Shown: positions 1 through 8,986, counted from the first letter of the stretch. The stretch: 64,000 nt of DNA from Flavobacteriales bacterium UBA1531 (GCA_002323795.1 DCPZ01000011.1:1-64000), one strand, 5' to 3'. Program-made: numbers and translations. The notes: generated from the sequence alone by a model not told the origin.

Positions 1-270
1 CTCTGGAACAATCTTTGGCGTCTCATGATTGTTTGGAGAAAATTCAAAGTTCAACCATTCACCTGGCCCATTCTACCAATCACTTTGATTGCCATGACGT
101 CGGCATGGTGCTTTCATTGGGAAGCTGGAGCGCTAGGTGCTCCTCCCCTTATCGAGGCCATTGCATTCGGTGTACTCGGCACAGGAAGTTGTTTTAGCTT
201 ATGTTACCTCCTCGGCCTTTTCCCAGAATTGAGAGAGGCCATAAAACATCGCTGGTCTTGGTGGCCATGA
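1..270 (+). CDS. C-terminal end of a multi-spanning membrane protein, possibly a polysaccharide flippase (partial)
   Basis: The frame is open from base 1 to a TGA at 268-270, so only the last 89 or so residues are visible and the true start lies outside the window. The tail holds two hydrophobic segments separated by a short polar stretch and ends in a basic cytoplasmic-looking tail. The motif pattern (LWR..I..KFK.QPFTWP before a helix) resembles the last helices of Bacteroidota oligosaccharide or lipopolysaccharide flippases of the MATE/Wzx type, but this is a weak resemblance over a short piece. It converges on the DUF2147 gene with only 8 bases between the two stops and no visible hairpin. 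Confidence 0.55.
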   Translation, partial: LWNNLWRLMIVWRKFKVQPFTWPILPITLIAMTSAWCFHWEAGALGAPPLIEAIAFGVLGTGSCFSLCYLLGLFPELREAIKHRWSWWP

Positions 271-278
271 GGGACTGA

Positions 279-725
279 TCAGCTATCGGCTCGCAACCAC
301 TTCTGGGTGCGATACAAGAAGAAGATGTAGCCGCGGACCATCAAAACATTTGAATCGTCTTCGTCGATCCACATTTCACAATCATATATTTTGCCATTCT
401 TGGGGTCACAGATGGTTCCATCTTCCCATTCCAAGTCATCTCCGTTCTGAACCATATTCCGAACGATTTGCATGCCCAATGCGGGTTGATCTTTTCGGTC
501 ATCCTCACAATCCGAGCAAATCGGATGTTGATCTTCTTCAGGCAAACGAAAAAGTTCAACAACCGTTCCGAATAATTCGCCATCCTTCTCACTGATGTCA
601 ACGATGCTCTTGATTCGACCCGTTTCATCGTCAATGGTTTTCCACTTACCAAGAACAGAACTGGCATCTTGTGCTAAACAGGTTGAGCTTAAAGCAACCG
701 CAATTAAGAGAGAGAGGTATTTCAT
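279..725 (-). CDS. DUF2147 family exported protein
   Basis: A 148-residue protein with a signal peptide (residues 1-19, cleavage after CLAQ). The mature part opens with GKWKTIDDETG, the hallmark of the DUF2147 family, followed by the G.V.EL..L.EED region and a conserved C70-x-x-C73 pair plus C106 and C116, which could form disulfides in the periplasm. The family has no established biochemical role; in Bacteroidota these are small secreted beta-rich proteins. The start ATG overlaps the stop of the upstream brkB-like gene by four bases (ATGA, 722-725), so the gene is probably translationally coupled as the last gene of the nadC-brkB-DUF2147 operon. Confidence 0.85.
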   Translation of the reverse strand: MKYLSLLIAVALSSTCLAQDASSVLGKWKTIDDETGRIKSIVDISEKDGELFGTVVELFRLPEEDQHPICSDCEDDRKDQPALGMQIVRNMVQNGDDLEWEDGTICDPKNGKIYDCEMWIDEDDSNVLMVRGYIFFLYRTQKWLRADS

Positions 726-1687
726 AAGGAAGATTTTTCTAGGTTTTCAGCATCCCGCTGGGCCCGATGGACGGCAGCATTCAATTCGAAACCCAATAAT
801 AAAATGGAACTATTAGAATTCAACCATAAAAGTGTAATCATCAGAGTCCCCAGCGATCCATAAAGCGTATTATATGAGGCAAATTGACCAATGAACCACG
901 AAAAAGCAAAAGTCACAATGATGAGCAGCACGGTTGCAGCAGTGGCTCCGATGGAAAACCACTCCCAACGTTGCTTGATGCGATTACCGGCATTGTAAAG
1001 AATAGCGACTGTCGCATACATAAGAGCAAAAGACAAGGTCCAGCGAGCCATCATGAGCAAGGGAATGTCATCCGTATTGAGTAAATTTTTGGCTTCTGCC
1101 CATTGTGCCACATCTCCAGCAAAACCAATCAGGAAGACCGCCACCCCCAGCAAAAAGGACAGTAGCAACATCAATCCTACCGAAAGCAGTCGAAACAGCA
1201 ACCAATTTGGCTTTCCCGGAACATGAGGGCTTTCGCCAAACCCCATGAGGATAGAATTCACACTATTGGATGCATAATAAACCAACAGGACCACACCAAC
1301 AGACAACAGGGTTCCTTGCCGCTGATCAATCAAATCGGTAACTGTTTGCTCGAACAAGTCAATGGCCTGCTTCGGAAAGAAATATTCCAAGCTGAGCAGC
1401 ACTTCTTCCGTTTCCAACGGTGTGAATGGAACAATGCTCAGCAACAAGAGCATCGCTGGAAAAAAAGCGACAAACAAACGGAAACTAATGGCAGCAGCGC
1501 GCGTCGCAACTGAGCCGTTGACAAGCCCCAAAACGAAAAACCGAAAGACATCGTAAACGTTCATTTCTTGGTCTTTCCAAGGCCTGAGTCGGCGCAAAAA
1601 CTGACGCAATCGGTCAAAGCCCCTATGTTCTTGAAGCCATTTGAATAAGGGGCCATCTGGAACGGGAGGTGGAGGCAAATGACTCAT
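722..1687 (-). CDS. YihY/BrkB family inner-membrane protein
   Basis: A 321-residue integral membrane protein with a soluble N-terminus (about 45 residues) followed by roughly six hydrophobic segments. The YihY/BrkB signature regions are present: RAAAISFRLFVAFFPAMLLLLSIVPF in pieces near residues 65-90, and YGSLGTLMITLLWLN near the C-terminus. The family was once misnamed ribonuclease BN; it is a membrane protein of unknown transport or envelope function. Its ATG overlaps the nadC stop (ATGA, 1684-1687) and its stop overlaps the DUF2147 start in the same way, so the three genes form one tightly coupled transcription unit. Confidence 0.9.
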   Translation of the reverse strand: MSHLPPPPVPDGPLFKWLQEHRGFDRLRQFLRRLRPWKDQEMNVYDVFRFFVLGLVNGSVATRAAAISFRLFVAFFPAMLLLLSIVPFTPLETEEVLLSLEYFFPKQAIDLFEQTVTDLIDQRQGTLLSVGVVLLVYYASNSVNSILMGFGESPHVPGKPNWLLFRLLSVGLMLLLSFLLGVAVFLIGFAGDVAQWAEAKNLLNTDDIPLLMMARWTLSFALMYATVAILYNAGNRIKQRWEWFSIGATAATVLLIIVTFAFSWFIGQFASYNTLYGSLGTLMITLLWLNSNSSILLLGFELNAAVHRAQRDAENLEKSSL

Positions 1688-2568
1688 GGGAGCGCATCGG
1701 TTGATTTAAGACTGAAATCCATGCCTTTCACACTATGCGTCAACCATCCCATGGACACATAATCTACCCCTGTTAAAGCATATGAACGCGCATTCGTTGG
1801 CGTGATACCACCAGAGGCCTCAAGATCGATCTGGCCTCCCCACCGATCCACCTGCGCCTTCACTTCAGAAGGGCTGTGATTGTCGAGCAATAAACGATCG
1901 ATCAACAGCATCCCAGAAGGCTTGCGCAATGAAACTTGCATCCGCATGGCTTCGGCAGCCTCCGCAGCATCCCGAACCTCAATTTCCACTGGCAAGTCTC
2001 TGCCCAATTCTTTCAGGTATTCAGCGACGCGGTTTAGAACTGATTCAACGGATCCAGCATAGTCCACGTGATTGTCCTTGATCAATATCATATCGTACAA
2101 ACCCATGCGATGATTCGTGCCACCGCCAAGCCGTACGGCCCATTTTTCGAATGCCCGAAGTCCCGGCGTTGTCTTCCGTGTATCCAACACGGCACATTTG
2201 GTGCCGTGAAAAGAGTCCATTACGTCGGCCGTACGAGAGGCGATTCCACTCATTCGCTGAATGAAATTTAAGGCCAACCGTTCTCCTTCTAGAATTCGTC
2301 TCGCATCACCCGAGATGTGGAATACGGCTTGACCATGTGACACACGATCACCATCCTTACAAAGCTTCTCGGTGACAAGATCCGTTGACACCCGTCGGAA
2401 AACTTCAGAAGCAACCTCCAACCCGGCGACCACTCCGTCCTCTTTGGCCAAAATCCAGCCTTCCCGATGCAACCCATCGGGCAAAGATGAAGCAGAGGTA
2501 TGGTCACATTCCCCTAGATCCTCTTTCAAGGAATAATCAATCATTTGCAACATCTCAGACGTAAGCAT
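1684..2568 (-). CDS. nadC: Nicotinate-nucleotide pyrophosphorylase (quinolinate phosphoribosyltransferase)
   Basis: A 294-residue cytoplasmic enzyme that converts quinolinate and PRPP to nicotinate mononucleotide, CO2 and PPi in de novo NAD synthesis. Length is normal for the family. Diagnostic motifs are LNFIQRMSGIASRT (about residues 100-113), DTRKTTPGLR (129-138), the GGG-NHR phosphate-binding stretch (148-154) and KDNH (164-167); the C-terminal barrel shows EASGGI. It is the first gene of a three-gene operon on the minus strand and is transcribed divergently from rlmH across 70 bases. Its predicted promoter sits directly against the ATG, so the transcript may be leaderless. Confidence 0.97.
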   Translation of the reverse strand: MLTSEMLQMIDYSLKEDLGECDHTSASSLPDGLHREGWILAKEDGVVAGLEVASEVFRRVSTDLVTEKLCKDGDRVSHGQAVFHISGDARRILEGERLALNFIQRMSGIASRTADVMDSFHGTKCAVLDTRKTTPGLRAFEKWAVRLGGGTNHRMGLYDMILIKDNHVDYAGSVESVLNRVAEYLKELGRDLPVEIEVRDAAEAAEAMRMQVSLRKPSGMLLIDRLLLDNHSPSEVKAQVDRWGGQIDLEASGGITPTNARSYALTGVDYVSMGWLTHSVKGMDFSLKSTDALP

Positions 2569-2572
2569 GCCG

Positions 2573-2602
2573 CGAAGATAAACGCGCGTGAGCTTTGTTC
2601 AA
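2573..2602 (-). promoter_or_regulatory. Predicted promoter of nadC, abutting the start codon
   Basis: Read on the minus strand: TTG at 2602-2600, a 19-base spacer, then TATCTTCG at 2580-2573, one mismatch from the Bacteroidota -7 consensus TAnnTTTG. The -7 element ends four bases before the ATG (2568), which places +1 at about 2569. The leader would then be 0-1 base. Confidence 0.6.
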
Positions 2603-2626
2603 GAGCCATGAAACAAACTCATCAAC

Positions 2627-2634
2627 TACCTTTG
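2627..2634 (+). promoter_or_regulatory. Predicted -7 promoter element of rlmH
   Basis: TACCTTTG is a perfect match to TAnnTTTG and lies four bases upstream of the rlmH ATG at 2639. With +1 expected about four bases after the final G, transcription would start at about 2638. No TTG is seen at the expected -33 spacing. It is back to back with the nadC promoter. Confidence 0.55.
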
Positions 2635-2638
2635 TTAA

Positions 2639-3115
2639 ATGCAAATGACCTTGGTAGCCTTGGGAAAAACACAGGAAAAGTGGATTGCTGAGGGCATCGC
2701 GATATACGAGCAAAGACTCCAGCACTATGGAAAATTCAACTTTTTAGAAACCCCAGATATCAAGTTGAAACAAGCCAAAGCATCTTCTAGTCAGGTAATG
2801 AAAGCGGAAGCGATGGTGTTGGCTAAATTATTGCCCGGTGTGGATCACCTCATTCTCCTCGATGAACGCGGAAAAAGCCGCACGTCATTGCAAGGTGCTG
2901 AGCATCTCCGAAAACTTCAGAACCGAGGGCTCAAGCATGTGATGTGGGTCATTGGTGGACCATTTGGATTTGACGAGAGCATCCGTTCAAAGGCCCATGA
3001 ATTTTGGAGCCTCAGCCCCTTGACCTTCTCCCACCAAATGATTCGTCCATTTGCACTCGAACAAATTTATCGCGCGCATACCATCTTAAAAGGCGAGCCT
3101 TATCACCATGAATGA
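2639..3115 (+). CDS. rlmH: 23S rRNA pseudouridine(1915) N3-methyltransferase RlmH
   Basis: A 158-residue SPOUT-family methyltransferase that methylates pseudouridine 1915 in helix 69 of 23S rRNA using S-adenosylmethionine. The family length (about 155-160) is matched exactly. Visible motifs are the N-terminal M-x-x-T-L-x-A-x-G-K start, LLDERGKSRTS (about 85-95), the trefoil-knot SAM loop VIGGPFGF (about 111-118), and the C-terminal LEQIYRAHTILKGEPYHHE with the conserved Tyr-His-His end. The upstream ATG at 2639 is preferred over ATG 2645 because it aligns with the family N-terminus. It is a single-gene unit ending in a bidirectional hairpin shared with atpC. Confidence 0.97.
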   Translation: MQMTLVALGKTQEKWIAEGIAIYEQRLQHYGKFNFLETPDIKLKQAKASSSQVMKAEAMVLAKLLPGVDHLILLDERGKSRTSLQGAEHLRKLQNRGLKHVMWVIGGPFGFDESIRSKAHEFWSLSPLTFSHQMIRPFALEQIYRAHTILKGEPYHHE

Positions 3116-3143
3116 AAAAGCCCGGCTCGGGGCTAGGCTTTTT
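3115..3143. terminator. Bidirectional intrinsic terminator between rlmH and atpC
   Basis: AAAAAGCC at 3115-3122 pairs with GGCTTTTT at 3136-3143, and an alternative inner pairing AGCCC/GGGCT can form. The flanking A and T runs allow function in both directions, which suits the convergent rlmH and atpDC units. Confidence 0.75.
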
Positions 3144-3165
3144 CTCAATCCTCTGTTGCTTTTTT

Positions 3166-3399
3166 TCAGGCAGCGAGCACCGTCACTACATTATTTAAGA
3201 CCTCAACGGTCCCTCCCTTGACAGCAAACGTCTGCTCGTCTTTGTTAGTGCGAACAAGGACATCGCCTGATTGCAATGTGGTAATCAAAGCAGCATGCCG
3301 ATCCATAATGCCCATACTACCATCCGATCCTGGCAATCCAACATAGACAGCGTCTCCACTGAACAACGTTTCGTCGGGGGTAAGAATGTGTACAGTCAT
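3166..3399 (-). CDS. atpC: ATP synthase F1 subunit epsilon (short form)
   Basis: A 77-residue protein matching the N-terminal beta-sandwich of F1 epsilon: the M-x-V-x-I-L-T-P-D start, FSGDA.YV.LPGSDG.MGIM..HA.LIT.L at residues 12-45, and the final VVTVLA strand. The C-terminal two-helix domain that inhibits ATP hydrolysis in proteobacterial enzymes (total about 135 residues) is absent; short forms are usual in Bacteroidota. It follows atpD by 10 bases on the minus strand. The rest of the ATP synthase operon is not in the window, as expected for Bacteroidota where atpDC are separate. Confidence 0.92.
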   Translation of the reverse strand: MTVHILTPDETLFSGDAVYVGLPGSDGSMGIMDRHAALITTLQSGDVLVRTNKDEQTFAVKGGTVEVLNNVVTVLAA

Positions 3400-3409
3400 A
3401 TTACTAGTT

Positions 3410-4972
<1,563 letters not shown>

Positions 4973-4973
4973 C

Positions 4974-4981
4974 TATCTTTG
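4974..4981 (+). promoter_or_regulatory. Predicted -7 promoter element of ribF
   Basis: TATCTTTG, a perfect TAnnTTTG match, ends five bases before the GTG start of ribF at 4987. The predicted +1 is about 4985, so the mRNA would have essentially no leader. The element lies immediately beside the divergent atpD promoter, so RNA polymerase at one site may affect the other. Confidence 0.55.
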
Positions 4982-4986
4982 CAAAA

Positions 4987-5952
4987 GTGAAAGTTCATTT
5001 CAACGCCAGTGACTTTAAGTCGGAAGCACCCGTCGTTTTGACCGTCGGAACGTTCGACGGCGTGCACATTGGACACCGCGCTGTCATTGACTTATTAAAG
5101 AGGAGAGCTCGCGAAATAGGAGGGGAATCGGTCCTGCTTACTTTTCATCCGCACCCCCGAACGGTATTGCATCCCGAGCAACATCAATTGAAGTTGCTCA
5201 ACACCATCTCAGAGCAAAAGTCATTGCTGCGCGATGCCGGACTTGACCACCTCGTGATTCATCCTTTTACAGAAGACTTTTCGCGAAAAACACCTCTGGA
5301 ATATGTGCGTGACTTATTCGCCGATGGGATCAAACCACAAAAAGTCATCATCGGTTATGACCACCGCTTCGGCCGAAATCGCGAGGGTTCATTTGATTCG
5401 CTCATCAATTTGGGTAAAGTCTTTGGCTTCGGTGTCGAGGAATTGCCCGCTCAAACCATTGAAGAAACAAAAGTCAGTTCAACAAAGGTTCGAGAAGCCC
5501 TTCAGGTTGGACACGTCGCCCAAGCGAGAACTTGGTTAAGCAAGCCTTATCCGCTTCTCGGTCGAGTGAAGCGTGGGGAACAATTGGGCAGGAAACTGGG
5601 ATACCCGACGGCCAACCTTGAGATTGAAAATCCGCTCAAGTTGATCCCCGCATGCGGTGTTTATGCGGTCTTTGCTCGATTAGAAAATGAAGAGTCCTGG
5701 AATCCAGCCATGGTCAACATTGGAACTCGGCCCACCGTAGGGGGAACATCTGGCGAGGAACAAATTGAAGTCCATCTGTTAAATGGTGGGCGCCAATGCT
5801 ACGACGAACTGATTGATCTGCGGTTTATGAAACGGATACGAGACGAAGTTCAATTCGATGGTTTGATCGCACTGAAGCGTCAGCTGCAACAAGACGAGGC
5901 CAATGTTCGTTCTTATCTTGAGACCGTTGAAGTCCCATCCACCTCTGCCTGA
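4987..5952 (+). CDS. ribF: Bifunctional riboflavin kinase / FAD synthetase
   Basis: A 321-residue enzyme that phosphorylates riboflavin to FMN and adenylylates FMN to FAD. The N-terminal nucleotidyltransferase domain shows LTVGTFDGVHIGH (residues 18-30), DHRFGRNREG and the VSSTKVREAL lysine motif (about 162-171). The C-terminal flavokinase domain shows GRKLGYPTANLE near residue 200, then GVYAVFARLE, MVNIGTRPTV and EVHLL. The start is GTG at 4987 because it gives the normal family N-terminus (MKV....S.F) and no ATG is near. The stop is four bases before the leucine-rich-repeat gene, suggesting an operon. Confidence 0.96.
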   Translation: MKVHFNASDFKSEAPVVLTVGTFDGVHIGHRAVIDLLKRRAREIGGESVLLTFHPHPRTVLHPEQHQLKLLNTISEQKSLLRDAGLDHLVIHPFTEDFSRKTPLEYVRDLFADGIKPQKVIIGYDHRFGRNREGSFDSLINLGKVFGFGVEELPAQTIEETKVSSTKVREALQVGHVAQARTWLSKPYPLLGRVKRGEQLGRKLGYPTANLEIENPLKLIPACGVYAVFARLENEESWNPAMVNIGTRPTVGGTSGEEQIEVHLLNGGRQCYDELIDLRFMKRIRDEVQFDGLIALKRQLQQDEANVRSYLETVEVPSTSA

Positions 5953-5956
5953 TCAA

Positions 5957-6637
5957 ATGCCAAAAAGCCAATCTCTCATCCAAAGTCTCGTCCAAAGGGT
6001 TTTTGCACAGAAGCAAGGCGTCCTCTGTGCGTTCTTCACCATCACTTTGGCTTTTCTTTGGCTCGATTCCTTGACCGCGCAAATTAGCAATGAAGTGGAC
6101 TGGAAGAAATCTCAGGTTTTCAAAAATCTTGACAAAGCGCGGGAGGCGCGATTGAATGGAGTTCCCATTTTTCGTTTGGACTTGAGCAAGCAAAAATTAA
6201 ACGCCGTGCCCTCCGAAATATGGGACTGGACCGAACTTCGCGAGATCGTTTTGGACCGCAACAAAATCAAAGCCATTGGGCCGGAATTGAGACAGCTCAC
6301 TTTCTTGGAGCATCTCTCTGTCAATTCCAATCGACTTGAACGGTTTCCAGAAGTTCTAACACAGTTGGATCAACTGATCAGCCTCGAAATGGGCGACAAC
6401 ATGATCGATACCATTCCACTCGATATCGACCGCATGAAAGCACTTGTGAGCCTTGAACTTTGGGACAATGTATTGGCCTATTTCCCCGCATCTCTGAGCG
6501 ATCTTCCGAACCTGAGAAAATTGGATCTGCTGCACAATGACATGATTTTTGAAGAACAAGAATCTTTGCGAGATTGGTTCTCTAACGAAGTGGAATTGAT
6601 TCTTTCGGCACCTTGTCGGTGTGATTTTGACGAGTGA
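5957..6637 (+). CDS. Exported leucine-rich repeat protein
   Basis: A 226-residue protein. The start at 5957, four bases after the ribF stop, gives a basic N-terminus and a hydrophobic core (residues about 22-39) ending in LTAQ, a good signal peptide for export. The mature part carries about six leucine-rich repeats of roughly 23 residues (L..I.LD.NKI..IG.E, LEHLSVNSNRLERFPE, L.SLEMGDNMIDTIP, LVSLELWDNVLAYFP, LRKLDLLHNDM), close to the typical bacterial LRR form. The C-terminus has CRC. Such proteins usually mediate protein binding; the target is unknown. It is embedded between ribF and pnuC with overlapping or near-touching ends. Confidence 0.85.
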   Translation: MPKSQSLIQSLVQRVFAQKQGVLCAFFTITLAFLWLDSLTAQISNEVDWKKSQVFKNLDKAREARLNGVPIFRLDLSKQKLNAVPSEIWDWTELREIVLDRNKIKAIGPELRQLTFLEHLSVNSNRLERFPEVLTQLDQLISLEMGDNMIDTIPLDIDRMKALVSLELWDNVLAYFPASLSDLPNLRKLDLLHNDMIFEEQESLRDWFSNEVELILSAPCRCDFDE

Positions 6638-7239
6638 TGCTAAACAACCTTTTCACCGGCCTACCTTCCAAAGTGAGAGGGGCATCTGATGGCAGAGCAT
6701 GGCATCGTTGGGGTGAACCGCTCGCGGCCGCATTGAACTTGGCATATACGATTGGCTATATGCACGCCGCAGCGTGGAGCTTTCATCTTGCAGCTCTGGG
6801 ATCATCATTGTATTTGTTGATTTGCTGGCAACGTCGCATACTTGCTGAATCCTTCCTCTGGTTCTATTACATCGCCATGGCCTTAATCGGAATAACCGCC
6901 GTCGAAGAGGCCTGGCCCAATCCGCTTCCCGTGGCGTCGGATTTGGAACATTTGATTTCCATCATCATCGCTCTTGGCATTTGGGGGGCGGCGACCTTAT
7001 TGCTGCGGAAGTACAGCAAGGCATGGCGACCCGGGCTCGATGCATTTACCACCGTCGGCAGCCTACTGGCAACTTATTGGATGCTGAAGTTTGTTCACGC
7101 AAATTGGCTGTACTGGATCGTTGTCAATGCCGCAGCAGTCATTCTCTACAGTGGTCGGAAAATGCATTGGACCGTCGGCTTATTTATTCTTTACACTGCG
7201 CTCGCAATCGAGGGTTGGTTTGACTTCTTCCAATGGTAA
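6637..7239 (+). CDS. pnuC: Nicotinamide riboside transporter PnuC family
   Basis: A 200-residue inner-membrane protein with six to seven hydrophobic segments. It is assigned to the PnuC vitamin uniporter family from length, topology and motifs such as the W...YY..M...G (about 74-86), LLATYWMLKFVHANWLYWIVVN segment read in pieces (about 147-169), and the terminal ..EG(W)..W. The ATG at 6637 overlaps the LRR stop (TGATG); a GTG one codon earlier is possible. The next gene is a NadR-type kinase, so nicotinamide riboside is the likeliest substrate: uptake followed by trapping through phosphorylation. A thiamine-specific PnuT is less likely because no thiamine gene or riboswitch is nearby. Confidence 0.88.
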   Translation: MLNNLFTGLPSKVRGASDGRAWHRWGEPLAAALNLAYTIGYMHAAAWSFHLAALGSSLYLLICWQRRILAESFLWFYYIAMALIGITAVEEAWPNPLPVASDLEHLISIIIALGIWGAATLLLRKYSKAWRPGLDAFTTVGSLLATYWMLKFVHANWLYWIVVNAAAVILYSGRKMHWTVGLFILYTALAIEGWFDFFQW

Positions 7240-7793
7240 ACCCCGTCATACGCATCGCCATTTCAGGCATCGAATCCACTGGGAAAACAACCCTTACTGC
7301 AGCTCTTGCAGCGGCAATCAGTGCGGAGACAGCCGTTGAGGTAGCCCGATACGACCCGCGCGTGCAGAAAGAAACCATCGGCCTGTCTGACCTCACAAGA
7401 TTGGCAGTAGCACAATTGGAAGCATGCCACGCCGCTGAGCAACGGGCTGAAGCAGCTGAAAAGAAGATCGTCATCTCCGATTCTGATTCCACCGTAATTC
7501 GTTTGTGGGGGCGTTGGAAGCTTCGTGCAGAGGTGTGCGGTTTATCGGAACTTGAAGAATGGGCTGACCTCACACTACTCTGTGCACCAAACATTCCGTG
7601 GGAACCCGATCCGCTTAGATCATTGCCCGATTCAAATGACCGTATGGAACTGCATCAACTCTACATCGACGACCTGCGTTCACGCAATGATCATCCTTGG
7701 ACATTGATTGACGGTTTGACGCAAGAAAAACGGCTCGAGCAAAGTGTCCGAGCCGTTCAGTCTTTTCGAGACACTTCCGTATCTAACGGATGA
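7233..7793 (+). CDS. NadR-type ATP-binding protein, probable ribosylnicotinamide kinase
   Basis: A 186-residue P-loop protein. Walker A is GIESTGKTT at residues 12-20, the ESTGKT form typical of the NadR kinase domain. Further NadR-like elements are VARYDPR (about 36-42), ISDSDSTVIRLW (about 80-91) and the LLCAPNIPWEPDPLR(S)LPD lid (about 114-131). The adenylyltransferase and helix-turn-helix domains of full NadR are absent. It starts inside pnuC (7-base overlap), which supports coupled uptake and phosphorylation of nicotinamide riboside to NMN. Its last codons contain the terminator hairpin and its stop overlaps the tail of tonB by 11 bases. Confidence 0.87.
   Translation: MVNPVIRIAISGIESTGKTTLTAALAAAISAETAVEVARYDPRVQKETIGLSDLTRLAVAQLEACHAAEQRAEAAEKKIVISDSDSTVIRLWGRWKLRAEVCGLSELEEWADLTLLCAPNIPWEPDPLRSLPDSNDRMELHQLYIDDLRSRNDHPWTLIDGLTQEKRLEQSVRAVQSFRDTSVSNG
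7726..7757. terminator. Intrinsic terminator embedded in the nadR-like coding end
   Basis: AACGGCTCG at 7729-7737 and CGAGCCGTT at 7749-7757 form a perfect 9-bp stem with an 11-base loop. On the minus strand the stem runs straight into TTTTTC, so it is a canonical terminator for tonB. On the plus strand it is followed by CAGTCTTTT, a weaker tract. It lies wholly inside the kinase coding sequence. Confidence 0.75.
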
Positions 7794-8484
7794 TAAACTT
7801 CACCGGGATGGTATATTGAACGCTTACGGCTTTTCCACGTTGTTCTCCGGGCTCAAAAGTCGGCAAGCTCTCAACAACACGAGTTGCTTCCGCATCCAGC
7901 CTTGAGTCGACTTCTCGGAGGACGCGAACATCACGCACCTTGCCGTCCTTGCCGACAACGAAGTAAACAAACACAGTGCCCTGAATGCCCGCATCTTTTG
8001 CAATCGGTGGATATTTCGTGTTTTTCGATACGTATTTAATGATCTCTAACTGCGTGCATTGGTGACGCTCGTCACCACGCAATTTCCGGCAGTCACCCAT
8101 TGCTGGCATATTCTCGACAATCATGAAAGCCACATCTTCCTCTTCTTCCTCGTAATCCTCGATGATCTCAATTTCGGTGTCCTCGTCTAGTTCGATGTCC
8201 TCGATTTCCAATTCCTCTTCAATCTCTTCCTCGTCATCAACGATCTCAATCACCGTAGTTTGCTGAGGCGGGGGCGGAGGCGGGGGCGGTTGTACAATAT
8301 TGACGGGAATTTCCTCGTCTTCGAGCAAATCCGCTTCAAAATCAAGGGCACGAGTAATGGCCACGTCATATGACGTCCACGCCAAGGCACTCAACAACAA
8401 CGAAAAAGACGCGACGAAACCAATGGCTCGCCAGGCCGATCGCTTGTTTTCTAGGTTCGCTTCAGGAGTTTTTCGACTGAGCAT
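7783..8484 (-). CDS. tonB: TonB-family energy transducer
   Basis: A 233-residue protein that couples the inner-membrane proton-motive force to outer-membrane receptors. It has a short cytoplasmic N-terminus, one membrane helix (about residues 22-42), a run of prolines near residue 70 (eight in a row interrupted by QQ), a strongly acidic linker (about 80-120, mostly E, D and I) and a C-terminal TonB domain beginning near 150 with YPPIAKDAGIQGTVFVYFVVGKDGKV, read in pieces, and ending in QYTIPVKFIIR. A possible minus-strand -7 element TAATTTCG lies at 8512-8505. It ends tail to tail with the NadR-type kinase. Confidence 0.95.
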   Translation of the reverse strand: MLSRKTPEANLENKRSAWRAIGFVASFSLLLSALAWTSYDVAITRALDFEADLLEDEEIPVNIVQPPPPPPPPQQTTVIEIVDDEEEIEEELEIEDIELDEDTEIEIIEDYEEEEEDVAFMIVENMPAMGDCRKLRGDERHQCTQLEIIKYVSKNTKYPPIAKDAGIQGTVFVYFVVGKDGKVRDVRVLREVDSRLDAEATRVVESLPTFEPGEQRGKAVSVQYTIPVKFIIR

Positions 8485-8564
8485 GTTGCTTTTCTATTGG
8501 AATTCGAAATTAAGACAACTTTGGCATTGTGCAGCAGATTCCCCGAACTTAAAGAATACCGGGT

Positions 8565-8972
8565 CTAATTCCAGCAACCGTATATCCATCGGAATAATAT
8601 GCGCCCAACTCCGACTCCGATTCCATCTGCAAGCATATCTCCAAAACTTGTGGCTCGGCCTTCGAACCAAATTCCTTGAGCAAACTCCAAGCCAAGGCCA
8701 TACATCAGCAGGGCCGCTCCCGCGAACCACTTGTATTTGCGAACAGACCCTGATTTTCCAAGTGCGATAAAAACACTCGAGCTTAAAAACATGAACATCA
8801 AAAGATGGATCAATTTGTCCATGTGCAAATCCCCCAGCCAATTGGCCTGAGGCAAATCGTTCCCCGGAATGGCATGCAAGCCCAAAATAAGCAGCGCCCA
8901 AAAAGTCGGGACGACTGCATGTCGCCATTGAAATTCTCGCTCTATGCCCGTATCGTTGAGGTCTCCCCTCAT
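8565..8972 (-). CDS. VanZ-like family membrane protein
   Basis: A 135-residue protein with four hydrophobic segments. The VanZ signature elements are present: DKLIHLLMFMFLS near the second helix, and GLGLEFAQGIWFEGRATSFGDMLADGIG, read in pieces, with the conserved E.QG....R..S..D...N/D..G pattern near the C-terminus. The family is of uncertain function despite the link to teicoplanin resistance in the founding member. The ATG at 8972 is preferred; TTG at 8978 is possible. The gene follows gcvH by 14 bases and belongs to the ruvA-sprA-gcvH-vanZ gene order that recurs in Flavobacteriia. Confidence 0.85.
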   Translation of the reverse strand: MRGDLNDTGIEREFQWRHAVVPTFWALLILGLHAIPGNDLPQANWLGDLHMDKLIHLLMFMFLSSSVFIALGKSGSVRKYKWFAGAALLMYGLGLEFAQGIWFEGRATSFGDMLADGIGVGVGRILFRWIYGCWN

Positions 8973-8986
8973 GGTCAAGATCGTTC

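Noticed and set aside
6637..7793. pnuC as a thiamine transporter (PnuT)
   Set aside because: No TPP riboswitch or thiamine gene is near, and the overlapping NadR-type kinase points to nicotinamide riboside.
8100..8240. Acidic Glu/Asp linker in TonB as an unusual feature
   Set aside because: Acidic linkers next to a proline run are common in Bacteroidota TonB proteins.
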